Shown piece after piece: positions 31,274 to 40,567 of a DNA stretch of 64,000 bases. Origin of the DNA: Polaromonas sp. (GTDB taxonomy: Bacteria > Pseudomonadota > Gammaproteobacteria > Burkholderiales > Burkholderiaceae_C); contig NZ_JAUYEY010000051.1 of NCBI RefSeq assembly GCF_030689685.1, positions 1 through 64,000 on the forward strand. The letters run 5' to 3'. How positions within the stretch are numbered: the stretch's first letter is position 1; each line of letters starts with the position of its first letter. A model generated the notes under the pieces. That model made no database searches and was not told the origin of the DNA. It worked only from the letters and a program-made list of their open reading frames with translations. The translations under genes were made by a program, and so were the position numbers.

Positions 31274-33496
31274 TCATTTTGGCATTGCCCACACACTCTC
31301 TTGGTCAATCACTTCGATGAACCGTGCTGCGGAAAAACCGTCCGTGTACAGCGTCCAGCACGGCGCACTGGGTGGAGATTCGCCATCCTCCCGCTTCTGG
31401 CGGAGCAAGCCATCGGGATCGTTGAGCAAGCGACGGTCGTCTCGCAGGGCAATCAAAACCTCTTCCAGCGACACCTTCAGGAAACCGCTGAAGCGCTGGT
31501 GATCGCATTCAATCGAGGTGTCGACGATCCAGCCCGTCATCGTGGGCATCCCGTCGGTGGATGAGAGCCCCAAGGGGTGCAAAAATTCCGGGTCCGAGGT
31601 CAGTGCATGACGCACAGCCCGCAGCTTGCGATGCAGTTGCAGGCCGGCCTTGCGCAAGGTGGTGGTGCCGTGCATCCATGCGTCTTTCTTCGACCGACGC
31701 AGGAAGGTGGACTTAACTTCCAGCACCAGCAAGTGGCCGTCGCGGGCGCACAGCAGGTCAATCTCTCCAGCGTCGCCCTCGTCGAGCACGGCAGGCTGGT
31801 GGTTGGCCAGTACGCGAAAACCTCGCCTTTCGAACTGTTCGCCCAGCCGCTGTTCAATGCGGCGGGTTTCCTCCCGCGCTTCCATGCGACGTGATCCGAT
31901 GCGCCGCAGGTTGTTGATGGCCGCTGTCGCGTTGTTCTGCAGTGCCACCATCCAGGGAAGCTGGAACAGATGACGCCCCATCTTCAGCATGGGCCGCTCC
32001 AGCAGCGTTGGCTGCAGGCCGGGTTCATGACTGCGCAGCCGTGCCGACAGAGCCGTCCAGTCACTGGTCCAGAAGTCGAGAATCGCTTCGGCGGCCTTGG
32101 CGTGGCCTTGGGGGAATTCGGAGCTAACGGTCCAGGACTTGATGCGTTCGACCTTGGCGGCCTTGTCCGACCATGTGATCGGAAAGCGGTTCTGCATGTC
32201 ACCCTGCAGCAGGCCGACGAATGCCAGCCGGCCCAGCGCAAGCCGACCATCGCCGAACTGCTCCAGATACTCGCCATAGGGTCGCAGGAAGTTCTTCATG
32301 AAGAAGGCCGTCATCAATTCCATCGCCAGCAGCGCCCGGAACACATCGACAGGCAGGCCGGATTCGGTCCGCACCGTTTCAGCCAGTCCGTAGACTTCCT
32401 GCAGCTGCAATTGCGAACCCATGGATTTGGCAAAGGCCTGCAGATTCGCTTCGAAATTCTCGGGACCGACCATCGCCAGCATCGACTCGGAAGCCATCAG
32501 CGCGTCCATGCCGCGGTAAAGCCAATAGCTGTGCAGGCGCGTGAGTTTCTCGCTATCGCGCTCCCAGGCGGCCCGCTGGCCGGTGTCAACCTCGAGAATC
32601 TCCAGACGGTCGCTGTTGCGCACAAAGCGGATGCCGTCGTCGTAGCTTAAGGCGTCGGTTGACTGCGAGATAAAGCTGTTCAGCTCCATTTGCGCGTCCA
32701 TCAAATGCTGGAACGCCCGGTACAGGTCGTCACGCGGAAGCGACCCTTCCCGTGAGGGGAAGAGAAACGGCGATAGGTGCTGCCGCAAGGAGCTTCCGAT
32801 GTCTGCATCGCTGAGTTGAAGGCTGCGCGGATCGCAGGTCGTGAGCTTCCAGGCGAGCAGATCGTTGATGGCATCCCATCCCTCCTGCATGTCGATATCG
32901 CCGTCAATCTTCGGGACGAGCCCGAGTGCACGAGGTACCAGATGCTCGAAGGCATAGAGACTGGCGTACACCAACAGCTCCAACGGCGTGAGCAGAGCCA
33001 GCGGCCGCTCGAACAACGCGACCGCCGCCCCGCGCTCACGGTGGGCCAGATCGAAAATCTCGAAGATGCGGACGAACTCGTCGAACTCGGCTGCATGCAC
33101 ATGCCGCAGGGCTTCGATCTCGCCCCAGCGAAGCGAGTGTTGCCGCAGCACAAGACCTGAGTAACGTGCCGCGCGGCGAACGGCCTCTGGGGTCACGGAA
33201 GCGACATGCGCGATCAGCGTGAGGTTCGCGTAGCGCTCCTGCCCCATGTAGCGCGCCAACGCCAGGACCATTGGCTCGGTCAGCCAAACGACCGACGGCA
33301 AGGCCATGAGAAAAGCAGACGACCAGAAAGCCTGGAGTCGATCCGTCGCCGTGAACTTGCCGCTTCTTGCAGGTTTGCCGTCCAGGAAGGCCTCGGCCAC
33401 AGTCACGGCAGCATCGTTAGCGGACTGTCCCAAATCCAATTGCCTGGAAAACAGCAACTCGTAGTAGCTGCTGCTGTGCTCGTCTGTTGTTGTCAC
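31274..33496 (-). CDS. Large protein with C-terminal PD-(D/E)XK nuclease-like domain
   Basis: A 740-residue protein of no family I recognise over its first ~530 residues, which are mostly helical and rich in Leu, Ala and aromatic residues. The C-terminal part carries RRIEQRLGEQFERRGFRVL (about 550), then GEIDLLC with Asp580 and VLEVKS with Glu593 and Lys595. The D-x12-ExK spacing is that of PD-(D/E)XK or NERD-like nucleases. It starts at a GTG that overlaps the Fic stop (GTGA), so the two are translationally coupled. A DNA-targeting role, possibly defence or stress, is inferred; it could also be a regulatory protein. Confidence 0.75.
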   Translation of the reverse strand: MTTTDEHSSSYYELLFSRQLDLGQSANDAAVTVAEAFLDGKPARSGKFTATDRLQAFWSSAFLMALPSVVWLTEPMVLALARYMGQERYANLTLIAHVASVTPEAVRRAARYSGLVLRQHSLRWGEIEALRHVHAAEFDEFVRIFEIFDLAHRERGAAVALFERPLALLTPLELLVYASLYAFEHLVPRALGLVPKIDGDIDMQEGWDAINDLLAWKLTTCDPRSLQLSDADIGSSLRQHLSPFLFPSREGSLPRDDLYRAFQHLMDAQMELNSFISQSTDALSYDDGIRFVRNSDRLEILEVDTGQRAAWERDSEKLTRLHSYWLYRGMDALMASESMLAMVGPENFEANLQAFAKSMGSQLQLQEVYGLAETVRTESGLPVDVFRALLAMELMTAFFMKNFLRPYGEYLEQFGDGRLALGRLAFVGLLQGDMQNRFPITWSDKAAKVERIKSWTVSSEFPQGHAKAAEAILDFWTSDWTALSARLRSHEPGLQPTLLERPMLKMGRHLFQLPWMVALQNNATAAINNLRRIGSRRMEAREETRRIEQRLGEQFERRGFRVLANHQPAVLDEGDAGEIDLLCARDGHLLVLEVKSTFLRRSKKDAWMHGTTTLRKAGLQLHRKLRAVRHALTSDPEFLHPLGLSSTDGMPTMTGWIVDTSIECDHQRFSGFLKVSLEEVLIALRDDRRLLNDPDGLLRQKREDGESPPSAPCWTLYTDGFSAARFIEVIDQESVWAMPK

Positions 33497-34551
33497 TTAA
33501 GTTGGTACCAAACCCCGCGCCCACTGCCACGTTGTTCCAGATTTCCGCGCTCCACCAACGCCCGAAAGTGCTGCTTGAGTGTATTGCGATTGCCACCTGT
33601 CAGACGGATCGCATCACCCATCGTCATGCGCCCATGGTCACGTGCAAACTCGACAATCTGCAGCGACAACTCGGGCAGTGCGGCGAGCACCAGCTTCTCG
33701 CGCTCGACCTTGCGGTTAAGCCTGCGCACCTGTTCCGCCATCGCCCGCAAGAAAAAGATTAACCACGGTTGCGAATCCGGGGCATCGGTCCGGATCGTGC
33801 CTTGTGTCTGCCGCAATGCGAGGTAGTACGCCTCCTTGCTCTGCTCGATCACGCTTTCGAGTGAGCTGTACGGCACATAGGCATAGCCGGCCTCTAGCAG
33901 CAGCAAAGTGGTCAGCACGCGGCTCAGGCGGCCGTTGCCATCCTGGAAGGGGTGGATCTCCAGGAAGACCACGACCCAGATGCCGATGAGCAGCAGCGGA
34001 TGGAGCCGGCCTGTTCCTTGATTCTCTCGCTCTTCGTTGAACCAGGCCACCAACTCGGTCATCAAACGTGGTGTATCGAAAGGCGCCGCGGTTTCGAACA
34101 CCACGCCGAGCTGCTTGCCGTCTTCGTCGAACGCGACCACGCTGTTCGATGAAGTCTTGTAGCTGCCGCGGTGCCAGGCATCCTTCTCGCTGTAGATGAG
34201 CAGGTCGCGGTGCAACTGCTTGATGTGGTTTTCGGTCAGCGCGATGGCCTGCCAAGAGGAGAACACCAGCTCCATGACCTCTGCGTAGCCGGCCACTTCC
34301 TGCTCGTCGCGTGTGGCGAACGACCTGATCTGCAGGTTGGACAGCAGACGCTCGACCTCGCGGTCCGACAGCTTGCTGCCCTCGATGCGGGTGGACGAAC
34401 CGATGCTCTCGATGGTGGCCACGCGCCGCAACGCCGAAAGGCGGTCCGGCGCGAGCGTGCCGAGCGCGCGCCAAGCCCCTTTGAACTCATCGACACTGGC
34501 GATGAGGCTCAAGATTTCAGGGGTGATCTGGACGCTGTTGGGCTGGATCAT
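33493..34551 (-). CDS. Fic-domain protein with winged-helix C-terminus
   Basis: Fic enzymes transfer AMP or related groups onto target proteins. From the ATG at 34551 the protein has 352 residues; GTG and ATG starts up to 27 bases upstream are in frame but overlap repeats. The core reads IHPFQDGNGRLSR with catalytic His200, intact. An N-terminal inhibitory helix (Ser53-x3-Glu57-Gly58, SSTRIEG) makes it a class II Fic. The C-terminus (about 290-352, ALPELSLQIVEFARDHGRMT and GGNRNTLKQHF) looks like a winged-helix DNA-binding domain. It is upstream of the nuclease-like gene, which it overlaps by four bases. Confidence 0.9.
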   Translation of the reverse strand: MIQPNSVQITPEILSLIASVDEFKGAWRALGTLAPDRLSALRRVATIESIGSSTRIEGSKLSDREVERLLSNLQIRSFATRDEQEVAGYAEVMELVFSSWQAIALTENHIKQLHRDLLIYSEKDAWHRGSYKTSSNSVVAFDEDGKQLGVVFETAAPFDTPRLMTELVAWFNEERENQGTGRLHPLLLIGIWVVVFLEIHPFQDGNGRLSRVLTTLLLLEAGYAYVPYSSLESVIEQSKEAYYLALRQTQGTIRTDAPDSQPWLIFFLRAMAEQVRRLNRKVEREKLVLAALPELSLQIVEFARDHGRMTMGDAIRLTGGNRNTLKQHFRALVERGNLEQRGSGRGVWYQLK

Positions 34552-34580
34552 TACACCCAATATTACACCCATTTGCACCC
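34551..34580 (-). promoter_or_regulatory. Iterated repeats over the Fic start
   Basis: ttacaccc occurs at 34551-34558 and again at 34563-34570, and a diverged ttgcaccc at 34573-34580. The spacing of 12 and 10 bases puts repeats on one DNA face. They could be binding sites for the Fic protein's own winged helix. Confidence 0.5.
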
Positions 34581-34635
34581 ATTCAATGTCAGACCTTCAC
34601 GCCGTTAGGCTTGACTTTGAAATTAGACTGCAACC

Positions 34636-35136
34636 ATGCCTGTGGACCTGTCCTTTTCCCATTACTGCTGCGAACTGCTCGGCAGCGTCGGTCCGTGCAA
34701 GGCACGCCGCATGTTCGGCGGCTTCGGCATCAGCACCGAGGGGCTGAACATCGCGCTGCTGGCCGATCTCGGCGGCGGCGACACCCTGTGGCTCAAGGCC
34801 GACGACGAAACCCGCAGCGCCTTTGAAGCTGCCGGCTGCCGGCCTTTTATTTATGAGGCCAAAGGCAAGGCCATGAAGCTGAACTACTACAGCGCGCCCG
34901 ACGACGCCATGGAGTCCGTTCAACTGATGGCGCAGTGGGATCGGCTTTCGCTGGCCTGCGCCTTGAAGGCGCGTGCGGCCAAGGCTGTGCGGGCGCGGCC
35001 GGTGGCCCGCTCCAGGACAAAACGCGGCAGCAGCACCAGCAAGGCGGCCCCAAACACACCTGCCAGCCCAAAAGCGAGCCGGCCCGAGGCCGCAGCAGCC
35101 AGTCCCAGGGCGCCACGCAAGTCGCGCAGCGGCTGA
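34636..35136 (+). CDS. TfoX N-terminal domain protein
   Basis: The first ~105 of 166 residues match a TfoX/Sxy N-terminal domain: LGSVGPCKARRMFGGFGIS, LWLKADDETRSAFE and MKLNYYSAP. These proteins are often linked to competence regulation, but many stand alone with unknown roles. Beyond residue ~105 the tail is low-complexity Ala, Arg, Ser and Lys. That tail is antisense to the last 217 bases of the convergent DUF2917 gene, so it may be a consequence of the overlap rather than a functional domain. Confidence 0.85.
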   Translation: MPVDLSFSHYCCELLGSVGPCKARRMFGGFGISTEGLNIALLADLGGGDTLWLKADDETRSAFEAAGCRPFIYEAKGKAMKLNYYSAPDDAMESVQLMAQWDRLSLACALKARAAKAVRARPVARSRTKRGSSTSKAAPNTPASPKASRPEAAAASPRAPRKSRSG

Positions 35137-35528
35137 GCCACACCGGCGCGCCAGGGCAGGCTGACCGCTCGCTGCGCCAGTGCATGCCGTGAGGGATTCG
35201 CAAGCGCCAGACCGGCTGCGACGGGCAAGGGGTCCCAGCTGAAATAGGCGGGCGATGCGTTGGCCGCATGCCAGGACTCCATCACCAGCACCTGGCCCGG
35301 CAGCAGCTTGAGTTCTTGGCCCGCGCCCAGAAAATGATCGCCGCCGCGCACACCATCGTCCTGATGCGCGTTGTTGAAGGTGATCCAGACCTGGCCGTGG
35401 GCGATACGCAGCACGCCGGGCTGGGTCGGCCGCAAGGTCAAGGCTCGTTCGCTGCCCAGCTTCCAGCAGCCCGACAGCGCATCAGCACCGCTCAATGATT
35501 GCAGGGGAAAGTGGGTCGAGGTGGTCAT
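34920..35528 (-). CDS. DUF2917-domain protein
   Basis: The 202-residue protein carries a small beta-barrel DUF2917 domain (about 25-90: LTLRPTQPGVLRIAHGQVWI, DHFLGAGQELKLLPGQVLV) and a later hydrophobic, Ala/Leu-rich region (about 140-175) that may span the membrane. Function unknown. It is divergent from a LysR regulator, a common pairing for this family, and its 3' part overlaps the TfoX gene on the other strand. It starts at the ATG at 35528. Confidence 0.85.
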   Translation of the reverse strand: MTTSTHFPLQSLSGADALSGCWKLGSERALTLRPTQPGVLRIAHGQVWITFNNAHQDDGVRGGDHFLGAGQELKLLPGQVLVMESWHAANASPAYFSWDPLPVAAGLALANPSRHALAQRAVSLPWRAGVAQPLRDLRGALGLAAAASGRLAFGLAGVFGAALLVLLPRFVLERATGRARTALAARAFKAQASESRSHCAIS

Positions 35529-35594
35529 TGCAGTTCTCCATCAAAAGCCAGTAAGGCCGAGTGAATGATCCTCGCGCGGTGCTTGGCAGTCCAA

Positions 35595-35616
35595 TGAATT
35601 CGGGTTAGGCTATTCA
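35595..35616. promoter_or_regulatory. Candidate LysR binding site
   Basis: TGAAT and ATTCA at 35595-35599 and 35612-35616, 12 bases apart, lie in the 119-bp gap between the DUF2917 gene and the LysR gene. This dyad fits the T-N11-A pattern of LysR sites. Confidence 0.45.
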
Positions 35617-35647
35617 TTCCATAAACGCATGAATCGAAAACCCTGCC

Positions 35648-36634
35648 ATGCAGCATTCCCAGACCCATTTGCGCTCCCGGCCGATCTCCGCCGGCCAGTT
35701 GCGCGCCTTTGAAGCTGTCGCCCGACACCTGAACTTTCGCGCCGCCTCGGAAGAATTGGCGCTGACCCAGTCCGCAGTGAGCCGGCAGATCCAGGCGCTC
35801 GAAGAAGAGGTCGGCCTGAGCCTGTTTCACCGCCACACCCGGTCCGTCGAGCTTACTGGCGCCGGTGGCATTTTGCTGCGCGCCGTGACGCCTTCCTTGG
35901 AACGCATCGACGGCGCTGTGCGGCAGATCCGCCAGAGTGCGGGCCGCAAAAGCGTGGCCCTCACCACCTTCGCCTCCTTTGCATCGATGTGGCTGATTCC
36001 GAGGCTCGAAGCCTTCCAGCGTGACAACCCCGACATGGACATTCGCATTGACGCGTCGGACTCGGCGATTGACCTGGATACCTCGGACCTGGACATGGCG
36101 TTGCGTTACGGCCCGGCCAGCCGGATGGCGTCCTCCGGCGCCATTCGGCTGTTTGGCGAACAGCTCACGCCGGTCGCCAGCCCCTGGCTGCTTAAAAGCA
36201 GCCCGCGCCTGAAAAAGCCCGAAGACCTCGCCAATTTCGCATTGATCGAAGCCGGCGATTCACACGCCACGCATATGGAATGGCTGACTTGGCGGCGCTG
36301 GCTGGAGGTCAATGGCACGCCCAAGCTTGAAGGCAAACGCTGGCTCTATTTCAACTACGCCTACCAGATGGTGCAGGCGGCGCTGACCGGCCAGGGCATT
36401 GTGCTGGCGCGCCTGCCGCTGATCGCCGAAAGCCTGGCCTCGGGCGACCTGATCGAGCCGCTGCCGCACCTGCGGCTCGACTCGCCTATGGCCTACTGGC
36501 TCATCGTCGGCCCGCGCAGCGCGGCGCGGCCGGAGGTCAAGGCCTTTTGCGACTGGCTGCTGGTGCAGGGCGCGCTGACACGCCAGGCGATTGGCGATGT
36601 GCCGGATCCGGACACGGTGGATGACATTGATTGA
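35648..36634 (+). CDS. LysR-family transcriptional regulator (GcvA-like)
   Basis: The 328-residue regulator has an N-terminal winged helix (GQLRAFEAVARHLNFRAASEELALTQSAVSRQIQALEEEV, given here as the segment 18-57 by position) and a C-terminal periplasmic-binding-like effector domain. The pattern with RLEAFQRDNPDMDIRI resembles GcvA-type members. It is divergent from the DUF2917 gene and probably regulates it. The effector is unknown. It is followed by a family A repeat and the convergent Lrp gene. Confidence 0.92.
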   Translation: MQHSQTHLRSRPISAGQLRAFEAVARHLNFRAASEELALTQSAVSRQIQALEEEVGLSLFHRHTRSVELTGAGGILLRAVTPSLERIDGAVRQIRQSAGRKSVALTTFASFASMWLIPRLEAFQRDNPDMDIRIDASDSAIDLDTSDLDMALRYGPASRMASSGAIRLFGEQLTPVASPWLLKSSPRLKKPEDLANFALIEAGDSHATHMEWLTWRRWLEVNGTPKLEGKRWLYFNYAYQMVQAALTGQGIVLARLPLIAESLASGDLIEPLPHLRLDSPMAYWLIVGPRSAARPEVKAFCDWLLVQGALTRQAIGDVPDPDTVDDID

Positions 36635-36645
36635 GGGTCTGCGCC

Positions 36646-36700
36646 AATATGCTATGAATTTAATAGCTACTTGCGCCCGTGGCTAAAGGGCCAGAGGCAG
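36646..36700. repeat. Family A repeat after the LysR gene
   Basis: gctatgaatttaatagc followed by tacttgcgcccgtggct and aaagggccag. The copy reaches into the last codons of the convergent Lrp gene. Confidence 0.75.
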
Positions 36701-37165
36701 TTTTGGCTCAAACTTTGCACGCTTGATACTGAAAAACGCCTTGACGTTGCGCACATTCGCATCGCTGGTAAACAAGCGCTGCGCCAGCGCCAGGTAGGCC
36801 GGCATGTCGCTGACGTGCACCACCAGCACAAAGTCCGGACCCGGCGAGACGCGGTAACACTGCTGCACCGCGCTGTCCTGCGCCACGCGGGCTTCGAATG
36901 CTTCCTGCCGTTCGGTGCCTTGCTGGTCCAGCGTGATTTCAACCAGCGCTGTCAGGCCGTGGCCTAAGGCGCTGGCCAGCTTGTCGGGGTTGAGAATCGC
37001 GATTTCGCGCTCGATCAGGCCGGCGTCCCGCAGTCGTTTGACGCGCCGAAGACAGGTCGGCGGTGAAATGTGCGCGCACGCTGCCAATGCCTGGTTGCTC
37101 AGCGAGGCATTGTCCTGCAAGACTTCAAGCAGTTTGATGTCGATGTCATCGATGTCTGAAACCAC
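36683..37165 (-). CDS. Lrp/AsnC-family regulator
   Basis: A 160-residue protein with an N-terminal helix-turn-helix (LLEVLQDNASLSNQALAACAHISPPTCLRRVKRL given by position 9-42) and a C-terminal RAM ligand-binding domain (PDFVLVVHVSDMPAYLALA). Such proteins sense amino acids and regulate their own and neighbouring genes. It is divergent from glmS across an AT-rich spacer with inverted repeats, so control of glmS is possible but not usual for this family. It starts at the ATG at 37165. Confidence 0.92.
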   Translation of the reverse strand: MVSDIDDIDIKLLEVLQDNASLSNQALAACAHISPPTCLRRVKRLRDAGLIEREIAILNPDKLASALGHGLTALVEITLDQQGTERQEAFEARVAQDSAVQQCYRVSPGPDFVLVVHVSDMPAYLALAQRLFTSDANVRNVKAFFSIKRAKFEPKLPLAL

Positions 37166-37189
37166 ATTAATTCCGTATTTTTAAATTAA

Positions 37190-37225
37190 TTGAAATAATA
37201 TTACAAAAATTTCAATAAATGAAAT
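37190..37225. promoter_or_regulatory. AT-rich spacer with three half-sites
   Basis: TTGAAAT (37190-37196), ATTTCAA (37209-37215) and TGAAAT (37220-37225) form two overlapping inverted repeats. The surrounding 140 bp are unusually AT-rich for this genome. They are likely Lrp-type binding sites between the Lrp gene and glmS. Confidence 0.55.
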
Positions 37226-37311
37226 TTATATGCTATTTAGAAGAAAAAATGTAGATTCAAAAAAACATCTTAGGCCTAATATTCGCTCATTATTTTTATC
37301 TGGAGCGGCTT

Positions 37312-39159
<1,848 letters not shown>

Positions 39160-39232
39160 CGGGCACGGTGCGCGGCCGCGCACTGCGGGGTTTGGTGGAC
39201 GCTCACTTCGCGTAGCGAAGTTATGCGGCCGC

Positions 39233-39275
39233 ACAAACCGCGCAACCTCGCCAAGAGCGTGACCGTCGAATGACG
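39233..39275 (+). repeat. Partial direct duplication of the glmS 3' end
   Basis: acaaaccgcgcaacctcgcc and aagagcgtgaccgtcgaatg repeat the end of glmS (39119-39161) with 40 of 43 bases identical, including its stop codon. Between the copies is a hairpin around acttcgc/gcgaagt (39205-39221). Confidence 0.85.
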
Positions 39276-39299
39276 TACCCACGGTACGATTGCCGTCGC

Positions 39300-39440
39300 T
39301 TACATGTACCAAGGATTGACGAGCGCTACGCCTGTATCGACAAAGTCTGACACGTTGCGGGTCGCCACCGTAAAGCTGTGTTCAATCGCGGTTGCAGCGA
39401 TCATCCGTTGGTGTCCAGGACGAACATCAAGGGCCTCAGT
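39300..39440 (-). pseudogene. Truncated PIN-domain toxin
   Basis: The minus strand reads GHQRMIAATAIEHSFTVATR and then NVSDFVDTGVALVNPWYM before a stop at 39300. This is the C-terminal ~45 residues of a FitB/VapC-like PIN toxin. The first ~90 residues, with two catalytic acidic residues, are missing. Confidence 0.7.
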
Positions 39441-39690
39441 CAAGCGATGCGCCATGGGTCTGGAGATCCAGCCGAGGTGAATTGAAATCGATGTCGTCCC
39501 CACCAGGGATGCCATCCATGACGTCGAGGAGCGAGAGTTCGCTTTGCCCGGCGATGCGCTAGTAGTCGTCGATTTTGACCAGCGCAAACGCAGGACGCCC
39601 ACGGTCGGTAATAAACACAGGGCCATTTACCGCCGCGCGCGTGGCCGCTGACACATCCCGAGTGAAGTCTGCAGCATGGGCTGCACGCCC
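39436..39690 (-). pseudogene. Phd/VapB-like antitoxin with nonsense codon
   Basis: Read in one frame from about 39690, it gives DFTRDVSAATRAAVNG, PVFITDRGRPAFALVKIDDY, then TAG at 39561-39559, then RIAGQSELSLLDVMDGIPGG and DDIDFNSPRL, ending at 39436. Apart from the amber codon this is a normal antitoxin, which would pair with the PIN relic downstream. Confidence 0.65.
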
Positions 39691-39742
39691 ATGCAAGGGA
39701 TCCGGCCTGCCTGCCGCCTCGTTCTTGAATTCAGGCTACAGA

Positions 39743-39815
39743 ATTGCTATTAAAACAGTAGCTGCCTACGCATGCTGGACATGGGCTGGAGGCCTTTTTT
39801 TGCTTATAAATTGCG
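39743..39815. repeat. Family A repeat
   Basis: gctattaaaacagtagc, acgcatgctggacatgggct and gctggaggcctttttttgct in order. It lies between the antitoxin relic and the slyD-like gene. Confidence 0.8.
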
Positions 39816-39848
39816 CCAGCCTGCCCGGCGTAGCCGCAATGTCAGGGC

Positions 39849-40325
39849 TCAGTGGTGGTGCCCGTGCTCGCCATGCACATGGCGGTGCGCGATTTCCTCG
39901 GCGCTGGCGGCCCGCACGTCGGTCACGGCCAGGGTGAAGCGCAGCGCCTTGCCGGCCAGCGGGTGGTTGCCGTCGAGCAGCACGGTGTCGCCCTTGATCT
40001 TCATCACGGTGAACGCGATGGTCTTGCCGTCCTCGCCACGGCCTTCAAGCTGACCGCCGACCTTGACGCCAGGGGAGAACTGTTTTTTTGGAATGGTCTG
40101 GACCAGGCTTTCATCGCGCAGGCCGAAGGCGTCCTCAGGCTGCAGCTCCAGCGTGGTCTGGTAACCCGTCGTCTTGTCAGCCAGCGCTTCCTCGATCTTG
40201 GGCAGCGTGTTGCCGTAGCCGCCATGCAGATAGACCATGGGTGCCTTGCTGTCCTCAATGAGTTTGCCGTCCAGGTCGGCGACCTTGAAGCGCAAACTGA
40301 CGGCGGTGTCTTTGTCGATGATCAT
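39849..40325 (-). CDS. SlyD-like FKBP-type peptidyl-prolyl isomerase
   Basis: A folding helper with FKBP and insert-in-flap domains. The ATG at 40325 gives 158 residues starting MIIDKDTAVSLRFKV; upstream starts are not conserved. It has YGNTLPKIEEALADKTTGYQ (given as one 20-residue segment) and EDAFGLRDESLVQT in the flap. The His-rich tail (HRHVHGEHGHHH) is typical of SlyD and can bind nickel. It stands alone; a link to hydrogenase or urease maturation is not supported by neighbours. Confidence 0.9.
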   Translation of the reverse strand: MIIDKDTAVSLRFKVADLDGKLIEDSKAPMVYLHGGYGNTLPKIEEALADKTTGYQTTLELQPEDAFGLRDESLVQTIPKKQFSPGVKVGGQLEGRGEDGKTIAFTVMKIKGDTVLLDGNHPLAGKALRFTLAVTDVRAASAEEIAHRHVHGEHGHHH

Positions 40326-40485
40326 GGGGATGTCAAAACAGGAAGTGGAGGAGAGGGGTCCTATTTTCACTCAAAGGGCGCGCCAGGCGCAGGGACGGGA
40401 AAGCCGCTTACGGCGTGGACCGCCGCCAGCCAGTATGCTGATCTGTTGAGAATTGCAGAACACATGGTATTTACCTCACTCCCGT

Positions 40486-40513
40486 TCGTCCTGAGCTTGG
40501 CCCGAACGGTTTG
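40486..40513. repeat. Short dispersed inverted repeat
   Basis: ccgttcgtcctgagcttg with closing cccgaacgg is a dyad of a type common as a dispersed element in this bacterial family. It sits 55 bases upstream of the TonB receptor gene. Confidence 0.5.
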
Positions 40514-40567
40514 ATGCCATCAGTCAAGTAAACGTCAATAATTTTCTTTTCACCGCGCATCCACACC

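Noticed and set aside
40371-40567. Cobalamin riboswitch or Fur box before the TonB receptor
   Set aside because: No B12-box-like conserved core or Fur palindrome could be found in this 197-bp gap.
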